Assembly (NCBI RefSeq): GCF_003710935.1
Contig: NZ_RHHS01000020.1
Location: forward strand, 1-64,000
Direction: 5' to 3'
Source of the DNA: Brevibacillus gelatini
Lineage (GTDB): Bacteria; Bacillota; Bacilli; Brevibacillales; Brevibacillaceae
Length of the DNA: 64,000 bases
A program made the position numbers and the translations under genes. Positions 1-8,810 of this stretch are shown piece by piece; positions within the stretch are counted from its first letter, which is position 1, and each line of letters opens with the position of its first letter. Below the pieces are notes generated by a model. That model saw only the letters and a program-made list of their open reading frames with translations, did not search any database and had not been told where the DNA came from.

Positions 1-83
1 CATTTTCGTATAAAAAGTCGTATTTCGACTTCGAGACGCCCCTTTTGTCTGCCAGAAACGTTGATATATCCATGTTTCAGATT

Positions 84-107
84 GGAAAACTGCCCTTTTC
101 GGACAGT
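84..107 (-). terminator. Probable terminator of the aldo/keto reductase gene
   Basis: ACTGCCC (89-95) pairs with GGACAGT (101-107) with one wobble. On the minus strand the stem is followed by a short T tract, about 22 bases after the reductase stop codon. Confidence 0.45.
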
Positions 108-129
108 CCCTTTTTCTGTTTCAGACAAG

Positions 130-1104
130 CTACGACAGACGGTACACCGCAAACGGCTCTCCGTGACGGTACGGGTCGCTCAGGCGGTCCAGCTTCTCCA
201 TCGTTTCCGCATCGAGTGCAAACGAAGCGCTCTGCACGTTATCCGTGAGCTGGTCTACGCTGGTCGCCCCCACGATCACGGTCGAAACAGCCGGCTTGTG
301 CATCAGCCAGGCGAGCGACAGCACGCTTGGAGATACGCCCAGCTCGGCTGCTACCGCACTTACTCGCTGCCCGAGCGCCACATTTTCCGCACTCAGCCTC
401 TGGACAAAGCGCGGCTCTTTATCGGCGCGAGATCCTGCCGGAGCTTTGTCCACGCTCGTATATTTTCCGGTCAAAATGCCCCCCGCCAACGGGAAGTACG
501 GGATGATGCCCACGCCCTGGTCGAGACACATCGGCACCAGCTCGCGCTCCGGCGTGCGGTCCGCGAGCGAATAGCTGACCTGTGTCGAGACGTAGCGGTT
601 CAGCCCTTCCTTTTCGCTGATCCCGATTGCCTTCATCAGCTCCCACGCCGCGTAGTTCGACGCCCCAATGTAGCGCACCTTGCCGGAACGCACCATGTCA
701 TCCAGGGCGCGCAACGTCTCTTCCAACGGCGTCTCCGGGTCGAAGGTATGGATCTGGTACAAGTCCACGTAGTCTGTCCGCAGCCGTTTCAGGCTGTCTT
801 CCAGCTCGCGCATCAGATGATAGCGCGACGAGCCTCGCTCGTTCGGCCCGTCCCCTTTGACCAGACCAGCCTTCGTCGCCAACACGACCTCATGCCGTTT
901 TCCCTCCAGCGCGAGCCCGATGATCCGCTCGGATTCGGTTTGCGTGTAAATATTGGCCGTATCAATGAACGTGATTCCGTTGTCGATTGCGGTATGGATA
1001 ATCTCTACGGATGTCTTTTCATCGGCGCGTCCCCCAAATGAATTGGTTCCCAGGCCCAGCGCTGAAACCTTCAGGCCGCTTTTTCCCAAACGGTAGTATT
1101 TCAT
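130..1104 (-). CDS. Aldo/keto reductase
   Basis: A 324-residue cytosolic NADPH-dependent oxidoreductase of the aldo/keto reductase (TIM barrel) superfamily; the physiological substrate cannot be told from sequence. The full catalytic tetrad is visible: Asp48 and Tyr53 (in DTANIY), Lys78 (in ATKAG) and His119 (in YQIHT). The C-terminal STVIVGATS segment is the usual cofactor phosphate-binding region. Length is normal for the voltage-gated-channel beta-subunit-like branch. The ATG start has an AGGAGG site upstream. It is monocistronic, ends near a small hairpin, and is divergent from the MerR gene, so it might share that regulator's control region, but this is only inferred from layout. Confidence 0.9.
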   Translation of the reverse strand: MKYYRLGKSGLKVSALGLGTNSFGGRADEKTSVEIIHTAIDNGITFIDTANIYTQTESERIIGLALEGKRHEVVLATKAGLVKGDGPNERGSSRYHLMRELEDSLKRLRTDYVDLYQIHTFDPETPLEETLRALDDMVRSGKVRYIGASNYAAWELMKAIGISEKEGLNRYVSTQVSYSLADRTPERELVPMCLDQGVGIIPYFPLAGGILTGKYTSVDKAPAGSRADKEPRFVQRLSAENVALGQRVSAVAAELGVSPSVLSLAWLMHKPAVSTVIVGATSVDQLTDNVQSASFALDAETMEKLDRLSDPYRHGEPFAVYRLS

Positions 1105-1231
1105 GATGGCAGACCTCCTCTTTTCATGGAAATGGCTTGTGTAAAGGCTCTTCTATTATCTCGTATTTGTTGGGTAATTTCATGTTTTTACCTGAAAAAC
1201 CACACAATAAGAGCACATTTGCAGATTGTCT

Positions 1232-1260
1232 AACCATAACGTTTACGTTAAGGTTATAGT
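1232..1260 (+). promoter_or_regulatory. Dyad operator candidate upstream of the MerR gene
   Basis: AACCATAACG (1232-1241) and CGTTAAGGTT (1246-1255) form a 10-bp inverted repeat with one mismatch around a 4-bp centre. A possible -10 element TATAGT (1255-1260) abuts its right arm. MerR-type regulators bind dyads placed between -35 and -10, so this is the natural site for the downstream regulator. I could not identify a convincing -35. Confidence 0.45.
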
Positions 1261-1317
1261 TATGAAAAAAACGACTCATAAAATCAGCTACTATCAGATC
1301 AGAAAGGAACCGACGCG

Positions 1318-1776
1318 ATGTACCGAATCGACGAAGTTGCGCAAAAAACGAATTTGACCAAGCGGGCGCTGCGCTATTACGAAGAACTGGGCTTGGTGTC
1401 TCCGTCCGGCAGGACCAAGGGGGGCTACCGGATGTACACGGACGAGGATGTCGAGCAGATTCTCCGCGTCAAAGACATCCGCGACTTGCTCGGCGCTTCG
1501 CTCGCCGAGATCAAGGAAATGATGGAGCTGGGACGCAAATACGAGGAGCAGCGCGAGTTTTACCACCAGCACTACATGGGACGCGAGCTTGAAGGCGAGG
1601 AATTGTTGAGACGAATTGAGACATTGAAAACACTGGAAAAGACGCTCGGCACCCAGCGAGACATTTTGCTCGGGAAAATGACCAGAATGCAAGAGCTGCT
1701 GCAATCATACGAGGAAAAGCTGGAACGCATCGTCACTAAACGAATGGAATTGGAAAAAATAGCAACAAGGAGGTAG
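1318..1776 (+). CDS. MerR family transcriptional regulator
   Basis: A 152-residue MerR-family regulator. The N-terminus (YRIDEVAQKTNLTKRALRYY, residues 2-21) is the classic MerR winged helix-turn-helix, followed by the GYRMYT wing. Residues about 75-150 are charged and heptad-like, matching the dimerisation coiled coil. There is no cysteine cluster of the metal-sensing MerR type, so a drug or other organic effector is more likely. The start is preceded by AGAAAGGA. It lies 7 bp upstream of an MFS efflux gene, and the two form a typical regulator-pump operon. A dyad upstream suggests autoregulation. Confidence 0.88.
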   Translation: MYRIDEVAQKTNLTKRALRYYEELGLVSPSGRTKGGYRMYTDEDVEQILRVKDIRDLLGASLAEIKEMMELGRKYEEQREFYHQHYMGRELEGEELLRRIETLKTLEKTLGTQRDILLGKMTRMQELLQSYEEKLERIVTKRMELEKIATRR

Positions 1777-1783
1777 CACATCC

Positions 1784-2959
1784 ATGTCTTCTGACGCGCA
1801 TTCATTACGCTCGATTTTACAGCAGCCAAAATCGGCTTACGCGGTAGCGTTTGCCTGTGTCGTGGCCTTTATGGGAATCGGGCTTGTCGACCCGATTTTG
1901 CCCGCGATTGCCGCCAAGCTGCAGGCGACGCCGAGCCAGGTGTCTTTGTTGTTTACCAGCTACATGCTGATGACCGGAGTGACCATGCTCATTACCGGAT
2001 GGCTGTCCAGCCGCATCGGCCCGAAACGAACCATGCTGTTCGGCTTGCTCGCTATTATCGTCTTTGCTTTTTTGGGCGGCATGGCCAACTCCGTCAACGG
2101 AATCGTCTGGTTCCGCGCCGGCTGGGGGATTGGCAATGCGTTCTTTATTTCGACGGCTTTGGCCGTGATCGTCAGCGTCGCGAGCGGCGGTACTGCCTCG
2201 GCGATTGTTCTGTACGAAGCGGCGATCGGACTGGGAATGTCAGTCGGCCCGCTTCTCGGCGGCTTGCTCGGAGGGATTAGCTGGCGCGGTCCGTTTTTCG
2301 GCGTGTCCCTCTTGATGGCGATTGCTTTTCTCGCTGTCTTTGTTCTATTAAATGAAGTGCCGAAGCCAAAAAAACGCACCTCGCTGCTCGATCCGTTCCG
2401 CGCCCTGCGCTTTCCCGGTCTTTTTACGATGGCGGTAACGGCGCTGCTTTACAACTTCGGCTTCTTCACCCTGCTCGCCTATTCGCCGTTTGTCCTGCAC
2501 ATGGATGAGCACAGCCTAGGGCTGGTCTTCTTTTTCTGGGGCGTCCTGCTCGCGATTACGTCCGTGATCGTTGCGCCCAAGCTGACCGATCGCTTCGGCT
2601 CCGTCCCTACCTTGTACGTCATGCTGCTCTTGCTTGCGGTTGATCTGGCGTACATGGGTTTCGCTGTTTCCTCGCAGACGGGATTGGTCGTCGCGATTGC
2701 TGTCGCCGGAGCGATTTTGGGGATTATCAACACGATTTTGACCACGGTCGTCATGGATGTCGCTCCGGTCGAGCGCGCAGTAGCCTCGTCCGCGTACAGC
2801 TTCGTCCGCTTTGTCGGCGGGGCGATTGCCCCCTGGCTGGCAGGCAAGCTCGCGGAATGGTATTCGTCCCAGGTACCGTTCTACGTCGGTGCACTCGTCG
2901 TACTGGTCAGTATTATGGCGCTGTCACTCGGGCGCCGCCATTTGGCAAGCGTCCATTAA
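1784..2959 (+). CDS. MFS drug-efflux transporter
   Basis: A 391-residue, about 12-helix major facilitator superfamily permease of the proton-coupled drug antiporter type. The loop between helices 2 and 3 (WLSSRIGPKRTM, about residues 70-81) is the MFS motif A, and helix 5 carries the glycine/proline-rich motif (AAIGLGMSVGPLLGG) diagnostic of exporters. It follows the MerR gene after 7 bp with its own AGGAGG site and ends at a strong bidirectional terminator, so the pair is a two-gene operon. The substrate is unknown; multidrug or toxic-metabolite export is inferred from family and regulator context. Confidence 0.88.
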   Translation: MSSDAHSLRSILQQPKSAYAVAFACVVAFMGIGLVDPILPAIAAKLQATPSQVSLLFTSYMLMTGVTMLITGWLSSRIGPKRTMLFGLLAIIVFAFLGGMANSVNGIVWFRAGWGIGNAFFISTALAVIVSVASGGTASAIVLYEAAIGLGMSVGPLLGGLLGGISWRGPFFGVSLLMAIAFLAVFVLLNEVPKPKKRTSLLDPFRALRFPGLFTMAVTALLYNFGFFTLLAYSPFVLHMDEHSLGLVFFFWGVLLAITSVIVAPKLTDRFGSVPTLYVMLLLLAVDLAYMGFAVSSQTGLVVAIAVAGAILGIINTILTTVVMDVAPVERAVASSAYSFVRFVGGAIAPWLAGKLAEWYSSQVPFYVGALVVLVSIMALSLGRRHLASVH

Positions 2960-2970
2960 AACCAAGAAAG

Positions 2971-3022
2971 AAAAAGGCACCTGTACCGCTGCGCACTTTT
3001 GCACAGGGTCAGGTGCCTTTTC
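2971..3022. terminator. Bidirectional terminator between the MFS and MocR genes
   Basis: AAAAAGGCACCTG (2971-2983) pairs with CAGGTGCCTTTT further right, with A and T tracts on both flanks. It can end the plus-strand MerR-MFS operon and the minus-strand MocR gene. Confidence 0.75.
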
Positions 3023-3143
3023 CTTTTTTCTGTCCTTCGCCAACCAGGTGCACTCGCTTTGCTCTGGCCGATACGCCTTGTTGGTGAGTCTTCCCAGCGT
3101 GTGCGAAAATACCGCGAACCGCCACCGTCTTGCGCAAGCTGCC

Positions 3144-4622
3144 TCAGCGCTTCCGCAGGTACGGACCCCACACCTTTTGCAAAAGCCGGATGCCCGCGTC
3201 CATCTCTTCCGTCGTCAATCCGCCAAAGCCAAACTGGAAGGCAGGAAGTCCTTTGTACTGCGGTTCCATCCATTTGTGCGAGGTGGGGTAGACACGCACT
3301 CCCGCCGCAGCCGCTATTTGGGCAAGCTCCAAAGCCGTACGGTCGCTGCTCACCTCGACCGTCACCGACAGGCCGGCATCCTGCCCTTTCAGCAAAATGT
3401 AAGGCCCGAGCTGCTCCTGCAAAATGTGCAGCATCGCATCGTGCTTTTTGCGGTAGAGCGTGCGCATCTTGCGAATATGGCGCTCCCAGTCTCCGTTTTT
3501 CATGAACAAAGCCAGTGTCTCCTGGTGAATCCGCGATGCCGACTGCTCGTAATCCGCCAACTGCTCCCGGTATATGGCCAGCAACTCCTGCGGCAGTACC
3601 ATGTAGCTGATGCGAATGGACGGCAGCAGCGCCTTGGAGAACGTCCCAAGGTAAATGACCCGTCCGTGTGTATCCAGCCCCTGGAGAGAAGGAATCGGTC
3701 GGCCGTGATAGCGAAACTCTCCGTCGTAGTCATCCTCGATAATATAGCCGCCTGTCTGGTTCGCCCATTGCAGCAGCTTCAACCGCTTTCCATACGGCAT
3801 GACGATCCCCGAAGGGTCCTGATGAGAAGGGGTAATGTACACATATCTCGCCCCGCTTTTACCGAGCGCTTCAACGTCGATCCCGTCCTCCTCCAGCCGG
3901 ATCGGACATATGTCAAAGCCAAGGCGAGCAAACACAAAACGAACCCCGTTGTAGCCAGGCTCCTCCATGGCGACAGCCTGTCCGCGCGGGCCGAACAAAA
4001 AGCCGAGCAAGCTAATCATGATTTGCGTACCCGCACCGATCACAATCTGCTCCGGTGTCGCCTGCACCCCGCGAGCGCGGCTCAAGTAGCGGGCAAGCTC
4101 CTCCCGCAAAAGCGGCTCCCCCTGCCTGTCGCCGTAATGCAGCACGTTGCGGTTCTCTTTTTGCATGCACTGGTTGGTATATTTGCGCCAGCGCTCATAA
4201 GGGAAGTGCTCCGCATCTACCCGAGCCTGGTGAAAATCGTAGCGAATCGGGACGGGGTGCCCGTCTGGCTGTTCCGCAGCCTTTTGCCTGCATCCGCTTG
4301 CGACAGCCGAAGCGCCAACAGCACCCGTGGTCTGGGCTGGCTTTTTTCCCAAACGCTCCCCCAGCGGGCCGTCCCACTCCACATCTACGACATAAAAGCC
4401 GCTGCGCTCCCGACTCTCAATGTACCCTTCTGCCAAAAGCTGATGATAGGCGCACTCCACAGTTGTTTTGCTGACCTGCAAAAATCCGCTCAAGGCCCGT
4501 ACAGATGGCAGCCGCGTCCCCGAAGACAGCTTGCCCGCCTGGATTTCTGCGCGAAAATACCGATAGAGCTGCAAATACAACGCTTCTTTGCCCTCAACCA
4601 GATGGGGACTGACGTCTAGCAT
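3144..4622 (-). CDS. MocR/GabR-type PLP-dependent transcriptional regulator
   Basis: A 492-residue MocR-family regulator: an N-terminal GntR-type winged helix (about residues 10-80; GTRLPSVRALSGFLQVSKTT contains the recognition helix), a linker, then a type-I aminotransferase-like domain. The PLP-binding lysine is in GTFSKALLPS (about Lys330); ITPSHQDPSG and EDDYDGEFRY are family signatures. Such proteins (GabR, PdxR) regulate amine, amino-acid or vitamin B6 metabolism. The chosen ATG at 4622 has an ideal AGGAGAGGAG site about 10 bases upstream; the frame stays open further upstream without a comparable site. It lies downstream of the liv operon terminator. No target is visible. Confidence 0.88.
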   Translation of the reverse strand: MLDVSPHLVEGKEALYLQLYRYFRAEIQAGKLSSGTRLPSVRALSGFLQVSKTTVECAYHQLLAEGYIESRERSGFYVVDVEWDGPLGERLGKKPAQTTGAVGASAVASGCRQKAAEQPDGHPVPIRYDFHQARVDAEHFPYERWRKYTNQCMQKENRNVLHYGDRQGEPLLREELARYLSRARGVQATPEQIVIGAGTQIMISLLGFLFGPRGQAVAMEEPGYNGVRFVFARLGFDICPIRLEEDGIDVEALGKSGARYVYITPSHQDPSGIVMPYGKRLKLLQWANQTGGYIIEDDYDGEFRYHGRPIPSLQGLDTHGRVIYLGTFSKALLPSIRISYMVLPQELLAIYREQLADYEQSASRIHQETLALFMKNGDWERHIRKMRTLYRKKHDAMLHILQEQLGPYILLKGQDAGLSVTVEVSSDRTALELAQIAAAAGVRVYPTSHKWMEPQYKGLPAFQFGFGGLTTEEMDAGIRLLQKVWGPYLRKR

Positions 4623-4825
4623 ATTCTGTTTTCTCCTCTCCTGCCAACTGACCTGCCTCCCTTTTTTCAATCTGCACATGTTCACGAAGGGCAAGTCGGT
4701 CTATGCTTGTTTATATCAGAAAATTTGTACATTTCAAACCAATTCGGCACACTTGTCTGCACGCAGGCGCAACCAGCGCTTCTCCACGTCCAGTGGTCAC
4801 GCTTTGATCCGCTGCTTTTGGGAAA

Positions 4826-4862
4826 AGAAAGGCCGACGGAGAATATTCTCCATCGGCCCCCG
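4826..4862 (-). terminator. liv operon terminator
   Basis: The near-perfect palindrome at 4831-4858 (GGCCGA ... TCGGCC around GGAGAATATTCTCC) is followed on the minus strand by TTTCTTTT, 30 bases after the livF stop. Confidence 0.8.
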
Positions 4863-4893
4863 GCTTATCCGATTGTCTGTAGCAGGTCGCTTG

Positions 4894-5601
4894 TTACGCG
4901 AGATACGCTTCCCGAACCTGTGGATTTGCCAGCAGAGTCTGGGCGTCGTCCTTCAAGATGATTTCTCCTGTCTGGATCACATAGCCGCGATGAGCTACAG
5001 AGAGGGCCTGGTTCGCGTTTTGCTCTACCAACAGGATCGTCATACCTTCCTTGTTCAGCTCTGTAACGATGTCAAAAATTTGTTCGACGAGGATCGGAGC
5101 CAAGCCCATTGACGGCTCATCGAGCATGAGAATTTTCGGCTTCATCATCAGTCCACGCGCGATCGCCAGCATTTGCTGCTCACCGCCGGACATCGTGCCG
5201 CCTTTTTGGTCGATCCGTTCCTTGAGACGCGGGAAGTAGGTAAAAGCACGTTCGATTCCTTCCTCGATCATCTTTTTATCCGATACGCCGAAGGCTCCCA
5301 TTTCCAGATTTTCACGTACAGTCAGCTTTGGAAAAATCCGGCGGCCTTCCGGCACATGGGCGATTCCCGCACTGGCAATATCGTGGGTACGCATCTGGGT
5401 GATATCCTTGCCGTTGAAGATCACTTTGCCTTCCCTGGCGCGAGTTTGACCGCAGATCGTTTTCAGGGTGGTCGATTTTCCCGCCCCGTTGGAACCGATC
5501 AAGGTGACAACCTCGCCCTGGTTGACGGTAATGCTCAATCCCTTCAATGCGTGGATACCGCCGTAATAGGTATGAACGTTATTCAGCTCTAGCAATGCCA
5601 T
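4894..5601 (-). CDS. livF: Branched-chain amino acid ABC transporter, ATP-binding protein LivF
   Basis: A 235-residue cytosolic ATPase of the high-affinity leucine/isoleucine/valine ABC importer. Walker A is GSNGAGKST (about 36-44), the signature MSGGEQQMLAIARG and Walker B ILMLDEPSMGLAP follow, and the switch histidine region is near LLVEQN. The C-terminus matches the short LivF type. It is the last gene of livJHMGF, 14 bp after livG, and is followed by the operon terminator. Members of this family can also move other hydrophobic amino acids or amides; the substrate is inferred from the whole operon. Confidence 0.93.
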   Translation of the reverse strand: MALLELNNVHTYYGGIHALKGLSITVNQGEVVTLIGSNGAGKSTTLKTICGQTRAREGKVIFNGKDITQMRTHDIASAGIAHVPEGRRIFPKLTVRENLEMGAFGVSDKKMIEEGIERAFTYFPRLKERIDQKGGTMSGGEQQMLAIARGLMMKPKILMLDEPSMGLAPILVEQIFDIVTELNKEGMTILLVEQNANQALSVAHRGYVIQTGEIILKDDAQTLLANPQVREAYLA

Positions 5602-5615
5602 CGTTTTTCCTCCTT

Positions 5616-6392
5616 CTACGACACTTCCGACGCACTTTTTCCGAGGTAGGCTTCGATTACGTTCGGGTTGTTACGGATTTGCTCCGGCGTGCCCTCCGCA
5701 ATTTTCCGGCCATAGTCCAGTACGTGAATGTATTCGCTGAGTCCCATGACCAGCTTCATGTCATGCTCGATCAGGATAATCGTCAGGTCAAGCTCGCGTT
5801 TCAGCTTGCGGATAAAATCAGTCATCTCGACTGTCTCGCGCGGGTTCATCCCTGCCGCAGGCTCGTCGAGCAAAATGATCTGCGGATTCGTCGCCATCGC
5901 CCGAGCGATTTCCAACCGGCGCTGCAAACCGTATGGCAGGCTGCCAGCCGCTTCGTTGGCAATATGCTCAATGCCTACGTACTCCAGAAGCTGATACGCT
6001 TCTACGCGTGCCTTTTCTTCTTCTACCCGCACACGCTTGGTGTTGAACAAAATGCCGAGCAGCCCGGCCGACAAGCGGCTGTGAACGCCGACCATCACGT
6101 TTTCCAGCGCCGTCATTTCTTTGAACAGCCGGATGTTTTGGAACGTCCGGGTAATCCCGCGGCTTGCGATCTGATCGGGACGCAGCCCTTTGATGCTTTT
6201 GCCGTCCAGGAGAATTTCTCCCTCATCCGGCTCGTAAAATCCGGTAATCATGTTGAAAAAGGTCGTTTTCCCGGCCCCGTTCGGACCGATAACAGCGGTA
6301 ATGCTTCCTTTTTCTATCGAAATCGAGACATCCTGGTTGGCGACCAGTCCGCCAAAACGCTTCGTCAAGTTTTTTGCTTCCAACAATGCCAT
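5616..6392 (-). CDS. livG: Branched-chain amino acid ABC transporter, ATP-binding protein LivG
   Basis: A 258-residue ATPase, partner of LivF. Walker A GPNGAGKTT, signature LPYGLQRRLEIARAMA, Walker B IILLDEPAAGMNP and the H-loop in ILIEHDM are intact. The C-terminal extension (IRNNPNVIEAYLG) is typical of LivG compared with the shorter LivF. It sits between livM (21 bp) and livF (14 bp) on the minus strand with a good ribosome binding site. Confidence 0.93.
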   Translation of the reverse strand: MALLEAKNLTKRFGGLVANQDVSISIEKGSITAVIGPNGAGKTTFFNMITGFYEPDEGEILLDGKSIKGLRPDQIASRGITRTFQNIRLFKEMTALENVMVGVHSRLSAGLLGILFNTKRVRVEEEKARVEAYQLLEYVGIEHIANEAAGSLPYGLQRRLEIARAMATNPQIILLDEPAAGMNPRETVEMTDFIRKLKRELDLTIILIEHDMKLVMGLSEYIHVLDYGRKIAEGTPEQIRNNPNVIEAYLGKSASEVS

Positions 6393-6413
6393 GCCTTTTT
6401 CCCTCCTCGTCCG

Positions 6414-7697
6414 CTATGACTGCTTGCCAGAAGCCAATTGGGACAGCTTGCCGAGAATTCCCAGCTTTTGCTTGCTGAATTCGCTCTCTTTGATCGCGTC
6501 GAGATCGCTCTTTTTCCGTTTGGCCGGAATCAGTCCGTTCGGACGATACAAGGCTACGAGAATCAGCATGATCCCGAAAACGAGCCGCTGGAACTTGGAC
6601 GGGTCCAACTGGTTCGGCAGGTTGATAATTCCGGATTGCTGCAGGCTGTGCAGGAAGTTGGAGAACTCTTTCAGGAGCTGCACCTGCAAAATGGTAACAA
6701 AAGCGGCTCCAAGCACGACGCCCGGAATGCTTCCGCTGCCGCCGAGAATGACCATGACCAGAATCCCGATCGATTCCATCAGCGTAAAGGAAGTCGGATC
6801 GATAAAGGTCTGCTTGGCTGCGAAAATAACTCCGACCACACCTGCGAAGGAAGCGCCTGTAGCAAACGCGGCCAGCTTCGCATTCAGCAGCGAGATCCCC
6901 ATGGACTGTGCCGCCAGCTCATCCTCGCGCACCGCGATCCAGGCACGGCCCAGACGGGAATGCTCAAAGCGGATATTCGCCAGGACGATAAAGGCGATCA
7001 CGAACAGAACGATGAAGTAGAAGAAAAACGGCGTCCCCATCTTGATGCCGAACAGTTCCGGCGACGGAATGGGGGTAATCCCTTGCGGACCGTTTGTAAT
7101 GTTGATCGGTTTGTCCAGGTTATTAAAAATAATCCGAATAATCTCACCAAAACCGAGCGTAACAATGGCGAGGTAGTCCCCTTTTACCCGCAACACCGGC
7201 AGACCGAGCAATATCCCGAAAATCGCTGCCACGATCAGGCCGACGATGAGGAACGGCCAGAACCATTCACCAGAGAGCGGGAACAGGTTCCCTGCGATAA
7301 ACTCATTCGCTTGCGAGGTCGAGAAGATCGCGTAAGCATACGCACCGGCAGCGAAGAAGGCGACGTATCCCAAGTCAAGCAGACCCGCGAAACCGACTAC
7401 GATGTTCAGTCCGAGCGCCATCGCCACGTAGATGCCTACCTGTGAAGCAACCTCCATGTAGTAGCGGTTTTCACCGGCAACGAGCGGAATGATGACGAGC
7501 AGGACGGCAGCCCCGATAACCAGTTTGATCGTCTTGGACGTATTCGTGTAATAGACGAGCACGATCGAGGAGAGAATGCCGAGAAACGCGATAACGGATT
7601 TGTCCATGAAGTGCAACGCAGCCGCAAAGACGGCAATCCAAACCAACGTGAGCGCGAGCGGAATTCCTTTGAACGTTTTCCAGGCCAGATTTGCCAT
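6414..7697 (-). CDS. livM: Branched-chain amino acid ABC transporter permease LivM
   Basis: A 427-residue multi-spanning permease with around ten hydrophobic helices. The GLNIVVGFAGLLDLGYVAFF segment is the hallmark of LivM, and the cytoplasmic EAA-like coupling loop is near RAWIAVREDELAAQSMG. It is longer than many LivM proteins because of an N-terminal block of three extra helices (about residues 1-90), common in Firmicutes. I chose the ATG at 7697 with AGGTG six bases upstream; a GTG at 7706, directly after the livH stop, is the alternative. It pairs with LivH to make the membrane channel. Confidence 0.92.
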   Translation of the reverse strand: MANLAWKTFKGIPLALTLVWIAVFAAALHFMDKSVIAFLGILSSIVLVYYTNTSKTIKLVIGAAVLLVIIPLVAGENRYYMEVASQVGIYVAMALGLNIVVGFAGLLDLGYVAFFAAGAYAYAIFSTSQANEFIAGNLFPLSGEWFWPFLIVGLIVAAIFGILLGLPVLRVKGDYLAIVTLGFGEIIRIIFNNLDKPINITNGPQGITPIPSPELFGIKMGTPFFFYFIVLFVIAFIVLANIRFEHSRLGRAWIAVREDELAAQSMGISLLNAKLAAFATGASFAGVVGVIFAAKQTFIDPTSFTLMESIGILVMVILGGSGSIPGVVLGAAFVTILQVQLLKEFSNFLHSLQQSGIINLPNQLDPSKFQRLVFGIMLILVALYRPNGLIPAKRKKSDLDAIKESEFSKQKLGILGKLSQLASGKQS

Positions 7698-7706
7698 TGG
7701 TTTCAC

Positions 7707-8657
7707 CTACACTTTCTCTTTCACAGCTTCGCCAAACAGCCCTTCCGGCTTGAAGAGAAGCACGAGGATTAGAATGCTGAACGCAAACACATCTTTGTAC
7801 TCGGCACCGAATGCGCCGTTGGTCAGTGGCCCCATGAATGCGCCGGAAAGCGATTCCAAAAGGCCCAGCAGCACGCCGCCCACCATAGCTCCGCGCAGGT
7901 TGCCGATCCCGCCGAGAACGGCTGCGGTAAATGCCTTCAAACCGAGAATAAAGCCGATATAAGGGTCAATCGTACCGTAGTTTTGCGCAAACAGCACGCC
8001 TGTCGCTCCACCAAGGCTGGAACCGATCAAGAACGTAAGCATGATTACTTTGTCCACATTTATGGTCATCAGCGAAGCCGTGCTCTGATCCTGCGCTACG
8101 GCACGCATGGCGATTCCCCATTTTGTCTTGTTAACAAACAGCGTCAGCGCAATCATCATCACAATGGCAATCACAATGACGATCAAGCCCTTGGTTGGAA
8201 TCGAAGCGATACTGCCCAAAGAAATCGAACCAGTAAAAAGAGTGGGACTGTTCAGATAAAATTCGTTACGAGCCAGCGCTTCCGTAAAACGAACAAGGTC
8301 TTGCAGCAAGAACGATACACCGATGGCAGAAATCAGTGGCACGAGACGCGGCGCTCCACGCAGCGGCCGATAGGCAATCCGCTCGATTCCCACTCCGAGC
8401 GCACCTGTAAGCACCATGGCAATTATCAGTGTCAAGAATAGTGCGACAAAAGGATTCATGCCTTCCAGAGCGCCCAGGGAGTCAGAGATCAGCAATACCT
8501 CTGTACCGACAAATGCCCCGACCATGAAAATTTCCCCATGAGCAAAGTTGATGAATTCCAAAATACCGTAAACCATTGTGTAGCCCAGGGCCACAACCGC
8601 ATACATGAATCCAAGTGTTAATCCGTCAACCAACACCTGAGGCAAAATGTTGAGCAT
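7707..8657 (-). CDS. livH: Branched-chain amino acid ABC transporter permease LivH
   Basis: A membrane permease of the LivH family with about eight helices. LNILPQVLVDGLTLGFMY at the N-terminus and GYTMVYGILEFINFAHGE are family signatures. The frame stays open to an ATG at 8705 (332 residues), but the family normally begins at the MLNILPQ methionine, so I place the start at 8657 (316 residues); the ribosome binding sites do not settle this. It follows livJ after a gap that contains a hairpin, and abuts livM. Confidence 0.9.
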   Translation of the reverse strand: MLNILPQVLVDGLTLGFMYAVVALGYTMVYGILEFINFAHGEIFMVGAFVGTEVLLISDSLGALEGMNPFVALFLTLIIAMVLTGALGVGIERIAYRPLRGAPRLVPLISAIGVSFLLQDLVRFTEALARNEFYLNSPTLFTGSISLGSIASIPTKGLIVIVIAIVMMIALTLFVNKTKWGIAMRAVAQDQSTASLMTINVDKVIMLTFLIGSSLGGATGVLFAQNYGTIDPYIGFILGLKAFTAAVLGGIGNLRGAMVGGVLLGLLESLSGAFMGPLTNGAFGAEYKDVFAFSILILVLLFKPEGLFGEAVKEKV

Positions 8658-8735
8658 GCCTTCCCATCCCTCACTTCTCAATAAACTTGTAAAAATTTTC
8701 TGCATTCATCCCTATGACTGGACGTGAGTTTCAGT

Positions 8736-8766
8736 AGAAAGGGGCGAACACAAGCGTGCCGCCCCG
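8736..8766 (-). terminator. Attenuating hairpin between livJ and livH
   Basis: GGGGCG (8741-8746) pairs with CGCCCC (8760-8765) over a 13-base loop; on the minus strand it is followed by TTTCT only. It looks like a partial terminator that would let the binding protein be made in excess over the membrane subunits. Confidence 0.5.
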
Positions 8767-8810
8767 GACTGTATGAGGCAGGAAAGAGTGTACGGTGATG
8801 TTGGCTGTGA

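Noticed and set aside
2811-4619. 602-codon open frame opposite the MocR gene
   Set aside because: It starts inside the MFS gene, runs through a terminator and covers the MocR gene, which has GntR and aminotransferase motifs; composition is Arg/His/Leu-rich noise.
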